From: Planktotalea frisia
GTDB taxonomy: Bacteria; Pseudomonadota; Alphaproteobacteria; Rhodobacterales; Rhodobacteraceae
DNA: 42,845 bases
NCBI RefSeq assembly: GCF_001890925.1
Contig: NZ_MLCB01000130.1
Span: 1-42,845 of the forward strand
Direction of reading: 5' to 3'
Position numbers and translations under genes: made by a program. Of this stretch, positions 1 through 7,187 are shown piece by piece (within the stretch, counting starts at the first letter, position 1; every line of letters begins with the position of its first letter). The notes beneath the pieces are model-generated. The model was not told where the DNA came from, made no database searches, and worked only from the letters and a program-made list of their open reading frames with translations.

Positions 1-244
1 CCGCTTCCAATTCCTCAAGCTGCAATTCCAGCTGATCAATCAGCCGCGCGCGACGCTCGGAGGAGATGCCGTATTTGTCGCGCCGAAGCTTGGCGATCTC
101 CAGCTTCAATTCTTGGATCATTGCGTCCGTGCAGGAGGCCAGGGCGCGGGCCTGCGCCAATTCGGCTTCCGCAGCCTGCGCACGGGCGGTCTGCACGGCA
201 AGTGCAGCGCTTAATCTGGCAATTTCGGAAGCGGCGTGTGACAT
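1..244 (-). CDS. tnpC: IS66 transposase TnpC, N-terminal part (runs off left edge)
   Basis: This is the DDE transposase of the IS66 element; only about 81 N-terminal codons are inside the window. Translation from the ATG at 244 begins MSHAASEIARLSAALAV, continues through an Ala/Glu/Leu-rich stretch, and reaches KLRRDKYGISSERR followed by QLELQLEELE. That is the leucine-zipper-like N-terminus seen in IS66 transposases, with the conserved (K/R)(F/Y)G-SSER motif. The zinc-finger and catalytic DDE regions are beyond the edge. It lies 59 bp downstream of tnpB on the same strand. Whether the full gene is intact cannot be seen. Confidence 0.85.
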   Translation of the reverse strand, partial: MSHAASEIARLSAALAVQTARAQAAEAELAQARALASCTDAMIQELKLEIAKLRRDKYGISSERRARLIDQLELQLEELEA

Positions 245-303
245 GGCAAATATTTACCACAGAAGCCGTTAAACGCCAATAAAAACAGGCGCTTCAGAAC
301 GAA

Positions 304-660
304 TTATCCAGCCGCTTTGGGCCTTTGCGTCCAGCGTGGATTGCGCCAATCGATCCCCTCGAGAAGATAGCCCAACTGCGCCGCAGATATCGCAACCGCC
401 GTCCCGTCTTGGCTCACCGGCCAGATGAACTTCCCCGCCTCAAGACGCTTCAAATATAACGACATGCCCACCCCGTCATGCCAGAGCAGCTTCACCAGGT
501 CACCTTTGCGGCCTCGAAAGCAAAAGATCTCGCCCGCATGCGGATCACGCCCAAGCCCCTGTTGCACTGTCAGCGCTAAAGTATTCATGCCTCGACGCAT
601 ATCCGTCACACCGCCTGCAATCCACACCTTCGTACCCGCCGGAAACGCGATCATGACCAC
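304..660 (-). CDS. tnpB: IS66 accessory protein TnpB (Orf2)
   Basis: This 118-residue protein is the IS66 Orf2-like protein needed for transposition alongside TnpC; its biochemical role is poorly defined. The sequence has the family hallmarks: an N-terminal VWIAGGVTDMRRGMNTLA segment, then HAGEIFCFRGRKGD, then LLWHDGVGMSLYLKRLE and a C-terminal FIWP segment. Length matches the usual 115-120 residues and there is no internal stop. Its start overlaps the tnpA stop by 10 bp, suggesting coupled translation. The frame appears intact. Confidence 0.93.
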   Translation of the reverse strand: MVMIAFPAGTKVWIAGGVTDMRRGMNTLALTVQQGLGRDPHAGEIFCFRGRKGDLVKLLWHDGVGMSLYLKRLEAGKFIWPVSQDGTAVAISAAQLGYLLEGIDWRNPRWTQRPKAAG

Positions 661-1046
661 ACCATCAAGCCGTTGAGCAGATGCGCAGCAGCTTTCATGT
701 CAAAACCTGACGGGATCGCCACACGACACCGCGGGCCAAGATCAATAGTCATCACAGGAGCTTGGGGCGCTGGCGCAGTGTCACAGCCATCGAAAGCATC
801 TTCGATCTTCGTAACACGCAAAAATTGCAGGCCAGAACCAAGCAATCCATTCTTATGGCGATAACGCCAATCGTAAAGCTGAGACCGCGATACCTCATGG
901 CGTCGTGCTACCTCAGCCACTGTTACGCCGTCGCCAAAGCTTTCCTCAACGATACGGATTTTTTTGTCATCTGACCAACGGCGGCGACGGCCGGTATCAG
1001 AGACCGACAAAACTTGAATGCGGGGGGTGGCTTCGTGTGCGTCCAT
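651..1046 (-). CDS. tnpA: IS66 accessory protein TnpA (Orf1, transposase HTH)
   Basis: This 131-residue protein is the IS66 Orf1 protein, a small helix-turn-helix protein of the IS3/IS911 transposase HTH fold. Residues about 20-65 carry the domain: RRRRWSDDKKIRIVEES, then VAEVARRHEVSRSQLYDWR. The C-terminal half contains a VAIPSGFD stretch usual for the family. The frame is intact and ends 10 bp inside tnpB. The promoter would lie in the roughly 60 bp between the element end and the ATG at 1046; I see no strong ribosome-binding site there. Confidence 0.9.
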   Translation of the reverse strand: MDAHEATPRIQVLSVSDTGRRRRWSDDKKIRIVEESFGDGVTVAEVARRHEVSRSQLYDWRYRHKNGLLGSGLQFLRVTKIEDAFDGCDTAPAPQAPVMTIDLGPRCRVAIPSGFDMKAAAHLLNGLMVWS

Positions 1047-1107
1047 AAGGACACTCGATAAACGATCTCACAGCCCAGCAGCCAGACGGCCCTCGGCGGA
1101 GGTTTAC

Positions 1108-1138
1108 GATCAGAATAGATAAGGCACATAAATTGCAT
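1108..1138 (-). pseudogene. 5' remnant of a YCII/DGPF-domain gene interrupted by IS66
   Basis: A minus-strand ATG at 1138 is preceded by AAGGAA about six bases upstream and encodes MQFMCLIYSD. This is the typical opening of YCII-related (DGPF, PF03795) proteins, which begin M-(K/Q)-(Y/F)-M-x-L-I-Y-x-(D/E). The similarity stops exactly where the putative IS66 end begins (about 1107), after which the frame reads a few IS-encoded prolines. The rest of the gene is presumably on the far side of the element, outside the window. Family recognition rests on ten residues, so it is probable rather than certain. Confidence 0.6.
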
Positions 1139-1232
1139 GGTATTTCCTTTGGTTTGAAACAGACGCAACGCACGTCTGTACACCCTAGACGGATGAACCT
1201 TAGCGAAACCGACACTTTTAGCGAAATTATTT

Positions 1233-1883
1233 CTAAAAAGGCGCCTTGGCGCGAAATTTATGGGTCGCGCCGCCATCAGGATGCTTCACGCGCAACTCCT
1301 CAGAATGCAGCATCAAGCGCGGATGATCTGCTAACGCAGAACCAAAGGCGTAAAATGGATCGCCCAAGATCGGATGCCCAAGGGCGAGCATATGCACGCG
1401 AAGCTGATGCGAGCGCCCTGTTCTGGGTGTCAAACGCACCCGCGTTTCATTATTTCCATAACGCATTACACGGTAATCCGTATGCGCGTTCTTGCCTGTT
1501 TCGTGACAGACCATCTGCAAAGGACGATTCGGCCAATCCACGATAAGCGGCAAATCAACCGCGCCAGTCTTCGGCTTCAACAACCCAGCCACACGCGCCA
1601 CATAGGTCTTTTGCGTCATGCGTTTTTCAAATTGCAGCCCCAAGTGCCGCTGCGCATGACGGGTCAGCGCAAAGACCATGACGCCAGATGTATCGCGATC
1701 CAAACGATGCACCAGCAGAGCCTGCGGGAACACCAACTGGATGCGCGCGATCAAGCAATCCGCAAGCTCTTCGCCCTTCCCTGGAACGGATAACAAACCA
1801 GCAGGTTTGTTCACGATCAGCAGTTCGTGATCATCGTGGATGATGTCCAAAGGATCGTTCGGGGGATAATACGCTGAGCTCAT
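1233..1883 (-). CDS. rluA: RluA-type pseudouridine synthase
   Basis: This enzyme isomerises uridine to pseudouridine in structured RNA; RluA of E. coli acts on 23S rRNA U746 and tRNA U32. The 216-residue length is that of RluA itself rather than the longer RluC/RluD enzymes with an S4 domain. The catalytic motif HRLDRDTSG is at residues 59-67, with Asp62 as the expected catalytic residue. Residues 23-35 (IVNKPAGLLSVPG) and the later RTGRSHQLRVHM segment are further family motifs. The start has GAGGG upstream. The exact RNA target is inferred from family and length. Confidence 0.88.
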   Translation of the reverse strand: MSSAYYPPNDPLDIIHDDHELLIVNKPAGLLSVPGKGEELADCLIARIQLVFPQALLVHRLDRDTSGVMVFALTRHAQRHLGLQFEKRMTQKTYVARVAGLLKPKTGAVDLPLIVDWPNRPLQMVCHETGKNAHTDYRVMRYGNNETRVRLTPRTGRSHQLRVHMLALGHPILGDPFYAFGSALADHPRLMLHSEELRVKHPDGGATHKFRAKAPF

Positions 1884-1959
1884 GCGCCCTCGTCTCAGAT
1901 GCGCGCCTTCTTTTCAACCCGACATCTTGCGCTTAGGCTAAGCAACAAAGGAGTTTCCA

Positions 1960-2370
1960 ATGCACCCCACGATCACCACCATGCAAGAGGTCGTCGCCAA
2001 AGGCGATGACAGCAAGATCGCGCCTTTGCTTGCGGAGCAGGTTAAATTCATGCCGCCGACCTATTTCGCCACATGGACGGGGCGCGATGCAGTGGCAGCT
2101 GTATTGGGTCACGTGGGTCAAGTCTTCAGCGATTTCGAGTATCGCCGCGTGATGGGCGAGGGCAAGGATTGGGCGCTAGAGTTTCAATGCAAGATCGGTG
2201 ATCTCGATGCGGTGGGTGTTGATCTGATAACCCTCGATGATGAAGGTCTGATTAAAACGTTTGAGGTCGTCATGCGCCCCCACAAAAGCATCGGCGCTTT
2301 GCGTGAGGCGATGAATGCACGCGTTATGAAAGACCCAGCATTCCTGAAACACAAAGCTGCGCTTAGCTAG
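1960..2370 (+). CDS. SnoaL/NTF2-like protein of unknown function
   Basis: A 136-residue protein with the general pattern of the nuclear transport factor 2 (SnoaL-like) fold. It has an N-terminal helix region (MQEVVAKGDDSKIAPLLAEQVKF), a TWTGRDAVAAVLGHV segment where NTF2 proteins place the second helix, then a predicted beta-rich half ending LITLDDEGLIKTFEV. NTF2-fold proteins are isomerases, hydrolases or ligand binders, and nothing here fixes the activity. AAAGGAG lies seven bases before the ATG, a strong ribosome-binding site. It converges with rarD, and the two stop codons share the palindrome CTAG. Confidence 0.75.
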   Translation: MHPTITTMQEVVAKGDDSKIAPLLAEQVKFMPPTYFATWTGRDAVAAVLGHVGQVFSDFEYRRVMGEGKDWALEFQCKIGDLDAVGVDLITLDDEGLIKTFEVVMRPHKSIGALREAMNARVMKDPAFLKHKAALS

Positions 2371-3263
2371 TTTTTCGCGCGCATCTGACGCACCATCGAT
2401 GTGGTGTAGACGATCAACGCCAGCCAGATCAGCGGAAACGCAATCGCACGTGCACGGCCAAACGGTTCATCAAACACAAAGACCGCGATCAGGAAGATGA
2501 TCGTTGGGGCGATGTATTGCAGGATGCCGATAGTTGAGAGGCGCAGTAGTTTCGCGCCATTCGCGTAAATCATCAGAGGCACGGCGGTGATCACCCCGCA
2601 GCCGAGCAAGAGCCAAGTGTTGGTGCTAAGCGCTGCCTCAAAATGCGATGTGCCCTGCGTGCTGAGATAAGCCACATAGGCCAGCGCAAAGGGGAGCAGG
2701 ATCAGAACTTCCAGCAAAAACCCTTGGTTCGGCCCAATCGGTAACTGCTTCTTGCCGAGCGCATAAAATCCCCACGTAAACATCATGCCCAGCGCCGCCC
2801 ACGGCAGGCCACCCCCATCAATGACCAGCACCAGAACCGCTGTCGCCGCCAATCCAATCGCCACCAATTGCGCACGGCTCAACTTTTCACCCAGCAAAAG
2901 CGCACCCAGCGCGATACTAAACAGCGGGTTCATGTAATAGCCCAACGCCGCTTCCATCGCGTAACCTGCGGTGACGGCCCAGACATAAATTCCCCAATTC
3001 AGAGAAACCAATGCAGCTGTCACACACGCCATGCCGAGCATCTTAGGCGTTTTCAAAGCCGTCAGAACATCCTTCGTTCTGCGCAAAATCAGCAACACAA
3101 CAACGGCAATCGGCACAGACCAAATGATACGATGCGCGATGATCTCAGCGGGTGGAATATGCGCCAACAACTTGATGTAAAGCGGTAAAAATCCCCACAA
3201 AAAGTAAGCGGTCAAAGCAAAGGCAAGCCCTTGGGGCGTATCTACGTTCTCGCGTTGTATCAT
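2367..3263 (-). CDS. rarD: RarD-type EamA/DMT-superfamily transporter
   Basis: A 298-residue inner-membrane protein with about ten hydrophobic segments in two EamA halves. The first half opens GLAFALTAYFLWGFLPLY and contains EIIAHRIIWSVP, a characteristic RarD stretch. The second half has LGKKQLPIG, then LLRLSTIGILQYIAPTI, also RarD-like. RarD proteins belong to the drug/metabolite exporter superfamily, and the substrate is unknown (the name comes from a chloramphenicol phenotype). The gene stands alone on the minus strand and ends within the stop codon of the convergent SnoaL-like gene. Confidence 0.87.
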   Translation of the reverse strand: MIQRENVDTPQGLAFALTAYFLWGFLPLYIKLLAHIPPAEIIAHRIIWSVPIAVVVLLILRRTKDVLTALKTPKMLGMACVTAALVSLNWGIYVWAVTAGYAMEAALGYYMNPLFSIALGALLLGEKLSRAQLVAIGLAATAVLVLVIDGGGLPWAALGMMFTWGFYALGKKQLPIGPNQGFLLEVLILLPFALAYVAYLSTQGTSHFEAALSTNTWLLLGCGVITAVPLMIYANGAKLLRLSTIGILQYIAPTIIFLIAVFVFDEPFGRARAIAFPLIWLALIVYTTSMVRQMRAKN

Positions 3264-3314
3264 ATCACTGCCCTAACGCTGAAAACCTATCAAGCCAATG
3301 CGCAACTGCTTTGT

Positions 3315-3362
3315 CTTCCTCTCTTTTTAAATATCCCGGGGGTTGCGGGGGCTGGCCCCCGC
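3315..3362 (-). repeat. Dispersed GC-rich hairpin repeat, copy 1 (probable terminator)
   Basis: On the minus strand the element reads a GCGGGGGC/GCCCCCGC hairpin, then AACCCCCGGGATATTT, then an A-rich tract and AGAGGAAG. A near-identical copy is at 31668-31713 and a divergent one at 28086-28145. All three lie within about 40 bases downstream of a minus-strand stop codon, here that of the sarcosine-dehydrogenase-like gene. A role in transcript termination or 3'-end stability is inferred. Confidence 0.7.
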
Positions 3363-3395
3363 ACCGGTCGGATCGCGCAAGCGATCTGAAAGACC

Positions 3396-5837
3396 TCAGA
3401 CTTTTACACGCTCGGACTTTGGGTCATAAAACGGCTTGGACGATACTTCCGCCTTCACGCGGGTGCCAGCGACATCAATCTCGAATGTCGATCCCAGCAC
3501 ATCTGCCAATTTCTCACCCTTGCACGGAATATACCCCATGCCCATCGCGGCACCCTCATGGTGGCCATACGCACCAGACGTCAGATAGCTCACAATCTCA
3601 CCATCGCGCAGCACGGGTTCTGCATGATACAAAAGCGGCTCGGGATCGCTCAGTTTGAACTGCAACAGACGCATATCAAGACCGTTCTCTTGCTTGGCAA
3701 TAATCGCTTCACGCCCGATGTAATCCGCCTTGTCCTTCTTCACCGCAAAGCCAAGACCTGCCTCCATCACATGATCCTCAGACGTAATATCATGCCCAAA
3801 ATGGCGGAAGCCCTTTTCCATCCGACACGTATCCATCATGTGCATGCCACACAGACGCATCCCCATCTCCAGACCCGGCTCCGCCAAGGTTTCAAACACA
3901 TGCCCCGCCATATCGGCAGAGACGTAAATCTCCCAACCCAGCTCCCCCACATAGGTCACGCGATGCGCTCGCGCGAGGCCCATGCCGATCTCGATCTCTT
4001 GCGCTGTACCGAATGGATTGCTGTCATTGCTAAAGTCATTCGGTGACACCATTTGCAGCAATTCGCGCGAACGTGGACCCATGATCGCGAGCACACCTTC
4101 GCCCGTAGTCACATCTGTGATCACTACATTGAAACCGCCTTGATTGCGGCGCAGCCATGTCTCGTCCGCCAAGCGTGTCGCAGCAGGTGTAACAACCAGA
4201 TAAGCCGTCTCCGTCAAACGCGTCACAGTCACATCCGCCTCAATTCCACCTGAGCGGTTCAGGAATTGTGTATAGACGATCTTACCATTCGCAACGGAGT
4301 AATCACCGCCGCCGACGTAGTTCAAGAACGCCTCTGCATCGCGCCCCTCAACACGGATCTTACCGAAAGAGGACATGTCATACATGCCAACGCCTTGACG
4401 GACGGCCATATGTTCCTCGCGCACGTTGTCGAAGAAATTTTGACGTTGCCAGCTGTACTGATACTCAGGCTCTTGTGCTTCGCGTGCGAACCAATTGGCG
4501 CGTTCCCATCCCGCGAGTTCGCCCATAACAGCCCCGCGTTCCATCAAGTGATGATGGAAAGGCGTGCGACGCACTCCACGTGCGGTTTTCTTCTGTAGAT
4601 AGGGGAAATGATCCGCGTAAAGCAGACCAAGCGTCTCTTTAGAACGCTCGAATAGATAGGTTTTGTTGCCTTGGAACGGCTGCATGCGGGAGATATCCAC
4701 ATCGCCCAGATCAAACGGCTTTTGACCTTCATCCATCCACTGCGCGAGCGCAGATCCTGCGCCACCAGCGGACTGAATACCGATGGAGTTGAAACCAGCC
4801 GCGACCCAGAAATTATCAAGCTCAGGTGCGAGGCCGAGGTGGTAGGCGTCATCCGGCGTGAAGCTTTCCGGCCCATTAAAGAACGTGTGAATGCCTGCTT
4901 CGGCCAGCATCGGAAGACGCTCGACAGCGGCTTCTAGGATCGGCTCGAAGTGGTCGAAATCCTCGGGCAGTTGATCAAATTCAAAGTCCTTCGGGATGTC
5001 CAAAGTCCAAGGTTTGGACACAGGCTCAAACGCGCCCAAGAGCATCTTGCCTGCGTCTTCTTTATAATACGCACACTCGTCAGGGACACGCAGCACAGGC
5101 ATTTGCGTGAGGCCCGGAATCGCTTCGGTCACGATGTAAAAGTGCTCGCAAGAATGCAAAGGCACGTTTACGCCAGCCATACGCCCGATGGAGTGACCCC
5201 ACATGCCGCCACAGTTGACGACATGCTCCGCCTCGATCGAGCCTGTCTCGCCGTTCTTATCTTCCCACGTCACACCCGTTACACGACGACCCTCTTTGTG
5301 GATATCCGTGACGAGATACCCTTCCTTAACGAGCGCCCCATTCTGGCGCGCGCCTTTCGCCAAAGCATGGGCGATATTCGCCGGATCGCCTTGACCGTCT
5401 AGCGGCAGATAAACGCCACCTTTGACACCATCAATGTTAAGGTGCTCATACTTTGCTTTCACTTCAGCAGGCGAAATCGGCTCTGCCTCAACCCCGAAAG
5501 AGCGCGCCATTGCGGCTTGGCGATTGATCTCTTCGAGGCGTTCTTCGGTCAAAGCGACAGTGATCGAGCCACAGCGTTTGAAACCCGTCTCTACACCGGT
5601 CTCAGCCGCAAGATTGCCGTAGAGTTCCTGAGAATACTTCGCCAGTTTCGTCATGTTCTTCGTCGCGCGCAGCTGCGCGATCAGGCCAGCGGCGTGCCAT
5701 GTTGTCCCTGAGGTGAGCTGTTTGCGCTCCAGCAAAACCACGTCTTTCCAGCCAAGTTTGGCAAGATGATAGGCGACAGAACATCCAATGACGCCGCCGC
5801 CAATAATGACAACGCGGGCTTTTTCAGGAAGAGACAT
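3396..5837 (-). CDS. Sarcosine dehydrogenase-like FAD/GcvT-domain flavoprotein
   Basis: An 813-residue flavoprotein expected to demethylate sarcosine to glycine oxidatively, passing the one-carbon unit to tetrahydrofolate. Residues 7-20 hold the FAD Rossmann motif (GGGVIG at 13-18). TSGTTWHAAGL follows, with His48 at the position that covalently carries FAD in mitochondrial SARDH/DMGDH. Residues about 380-430 form the linker, and the C-terminal half is a GcvT-type folate-binding domain. The stretch NGPESFTPD and the LIAQLR segment after the His motif resemble SARDH more than DMGDH. The ATG at 5837 is preferred over an upstream one because AAAGGAAA precedes it and homologues start there. It follows the homocysteine methyltransferase gene by 13 bp in the same operon. 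Confidence 0.8.
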   Translation of the reverse strand: MSLPEKARVVIIGGGVIGCSVAYHLAKLGWKDVVLLERKQLTSGTTWHAAGLIAQLRATKNMTKLAKYSQELYGNLAAETGVETGFKRCGSITVALTEERLEEINRQAAMARSFGVEAEPISPAEVKAKYEHLNIDGVKGGVYLPLDGQGDPANIAHALAKGARQNGALVKEGYLVTDIHKEGRRVTGVTWEDKNGETGSIEAEHVVNCGGMWGHSIGRMAGVNVPLHSCEHFYIVTEAIPGLTQMPVLRVPDECAYYKEDAGKMLLGAFEPVSKPWTLDIPKDFEFDQLPEDFDHFEPILEAAVERLPMLAEAGIHTFFNGPESFTPDDAYHLGLAPELDNFWVAAGFNSIGIQSAGGAGSALAQWMDEGQKPFDLGDVDISRMQPFQGNKTYLFERSKETLGLLYADHFPYLQKKTARGVRRTPFHHHLMERGAVMGELAGWERANWFAREAQEPEYQYSWQRQNFFDNVREEHMAVRQGVGMYDMSSFGKIRVEGRDAEAFLNYVGGGDYSVANGKIVYTQFLNRSGGIEADVTVTRLTETAYLVVTPAATRLADETWLRRNQGGFNVVITDVTTGEGVLAIMGPRSRELLQMVSPNDFSNDSNPFGTAQEIEIGMGLARAHRVTYVGELGWEIYVSADMAGHVFETLAEPGLEMGMRLCGMHMMDTCRMEKGFRHFGHDITSEDHVMEAGLGFAVKKDKADYIGREAIIAKQENGLDMRLLQFKLSDPEPLLYHAEPVLRDGEIVSYLTSGAYGHHEGAAMGMGYIPCKGEKLADVLGSTFEIDVAGTRVKAEVSSKPFYDPKSERVKV

Positions 5838-5850
5838 CGACGAGTTTCCT

Positions 5851-6747
5851 TTAGACAATAATATGCCCAGCCGCACGAAGGCGCTTGGCAATTTCAGCGA
5901 TATGAGCGGGGCTGACTTCACAGCAACCACCCACGAGTGTGGCACCCTGATCCACCCACGCCATCACATGATCAGCGTAGTGTTCAGGGGTAAAATCATG
6001 ACGCAAAGTGAGCGCATCAACAGTGGGGCGTTCTTTCAAGAATCCCTCGCTGATTTTGGTAAATCCATTGGCATAAGCGCCGTAGGGCAAGCCCGTTTTA
6101 GCAAGCTCACGCAACGCAGCAGGGATCACTTCGGGGGCGGAACAATTGGCTAGAACTGCAACAACGCCCATGTCAGCCGCAATCTGCGCAGCCTCTGCCA
6201 CAGGTTCGCCAGAGCGCAATTTGCTGCCGTCTTCATCATTCACAGAGAACGCACAATAGATTGGCAGGCCAGCAGATTTTGCGCCCTCAATGATGCAGCG
6301 CGTATGATCGAGCGAGACAACTGTTTCGCAGATCACCAGTTCGGCCTTGCCTTTGAATTGCTCCGCCACTTCACGGTAGAGCGGCACGGCAATATCAGCG
6401 CTCGGGTGAATATCAGGACGATAGCTTGCACCCAAAGGACCAAGACTGCCAGCAAGACGCCCTGAGCCATGTGCCGCAATAGCATTTTGACCCTCTTGCA
6501 GCGCCATCGCGTGCAAGGTTTCGAATTTATCTTCTATGCCAACAGGAACGAGACGATCACGCTGGATTGCGTAACTATTGAGGGTTGCAATCGTCGCGCC
6601 AGCGGCCAAAAAATCGCGAGAAACTTCCGCGACAAGACCAGGTTTGTCCATCATAACTTGTGTGGACCAAAGCGCTGTTGGGCGGTCGCCAGCACGGTGC
6701 ACAAGTTCTTGCCCCATGCCGCCATCAAGAAGCGTAATATCAGTCAT
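5851..6747 (-). CDS. Homocysteine S-methyltransferase (betaine-homocysteine methyltransferase-like)
   Basis: A 298-residue cytoplasmic enzyme of the zinc-dependent homocysteine methyltransferase family, which moves a methyl group to homocysteine to make methionine. The N-terminal LLDGGMGQEL motif (residues 6-15) and the three zinc-binding cysteines are visible: Cys202 in VLANCSAPE, and Cys275/Cys276 in LVGGCCEVSP. Lying between two N-methyl-glycine dehydrogenase genes, the likely donor is glycine betaine, giving dimethylglycine for the neighbour. S-methylmethionine or DMSP as donor cannot be excluded from sequence. The ATG at 6747 shares one base with the stop codon of the upstream membrane-protein gene (TGATG), which fixes the start and indicates translational coupling. 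Confidence 0.85.
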   Translation of the reverse strand: MTDITLLDGGMGQELVHRAGDRPTALWSTQVMMDKPGLVAEVSRDFLAAGATIATLNSYAIQRDRLVPVGIEDKFETLHAMALQEGQNAIAAHGSGRLAGSLGPLGASYRPDIHPSADIAVPLYREVAEQFKGKAELVICETVVSLDHTRCIIEGAKSAGLPIYCAFSVNDEDGSKLRSGEPVAEAAQIAADMGVVAVLANCSAPEVIPAALRELAKTGLPYGAYANGFTKISEGFLKERPTVDALTLRHDFTPEHYADHVMAWVDQGATLVGGCCEVSPAHIAEIAKRLRAAGHIIV

Positions 6748-7187
6748 CAGATCTGTCCTGTCAGTAAAAAGAATGTCAATGCCGCCGCATAACACCAGTC
6801 CACAACAACGCAACCGCTTATGTACCAGCCAAAGAACGGTGTACCGTGGCCGCGATGTTTCAACAGATCCCAAACACCGTGTCCGAAGATGCCAGCGATG
6901 ACGAGCCAAGGAGTGGTGAACAGGCCGACAAGGCCGAACAATGCCAGAAAAATCGAGACGCGGAGTTCTAGTGAGAAATGGTTTCCGCTACGCCATGCAG
7001 CAACGGGATACGTAAAGAGCATCGCGATCAAGAAGAAGACCGCGATGCCCCAGATGTATGAATGCGGCAGAGCGAAATGACTGATCGGAATTGCGATGAC
7101 ATAGAACGTCGACGCGGCCTTCAACCAAAGGAAGGCACGCGAAAACGGGCTGTCATGCCAGTCAATATCGTCTGCCACTAGGCTCAC
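6747..7187 (-). CDS. Small four-helix membrane protein of unknown function in the betaine operon
   Basis: I do not recognise this family. The protein has 146 residues if started at the GTG at 7187, whose GTGA overlaps the stop of the upstream dehydrogenase. An ATG at 7217 would add ten residues inside that gene and is less likely. Four hydrophobic segments are visible at about residues 26-43, 44-65, 75-105 and 118-142. Between the last two is a conserved-looking polar patch, GHGVWDLLKHRGHG, followed by a WYISGCVVVDWCY segment. It is translationally coupled on both sides (GTGA upstream, TGATG downstream), so it is probably made together with the two enzymes. A substrate or partner role in methylamine/betaine use is inference from position only. 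Confidence 0.75.
   Translation of the reverse strand: MSLVADDIDWHDSPFSRAFLWLKAASTFYVIAIPISHFALPHSYIWGIAVFFLIAMLFTYPVAAWRSGNHFSLELRVSIFLALFGLVGLFTTPWLVIAGIFGHGVWDLLKHRGHGTPFFGWYISGCVVVDWCYAAALTFFLLTGQI

Larger units (their letters stand above)
1..1107 (-). mobile_element. IS66-family insertion sequence, partial (cut by left edge)
   Basis: Three adjacent minus-strand genes have the tnpA-tnpB-tnpC order and sizes typical of IS66 elements. The tnpA/tnpB reading frames overlap and tnpC follows. The proposed outer end is at about 1107: read on the minus strand the element begins GTAAACCTCCGCC, in keeping with the GTAA start of IS66 terminal repeats. Just outside it the sequence resumes as the start of a YCII/DGPF-type coding region. 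The other end and the 8-bp target duplication lie outside the window, so the exact boundary is an inference. Confidence 0.8.

Noticed and set aside
923-1276. 117-codon minus-strand frame crossing the IS66 end
   Set aside because: It joins IS sequence to the DGPF remnant and upstream DNA; only the MQFMCLIYSD part has support, starting at 1138 with its own ribosome-binding site.
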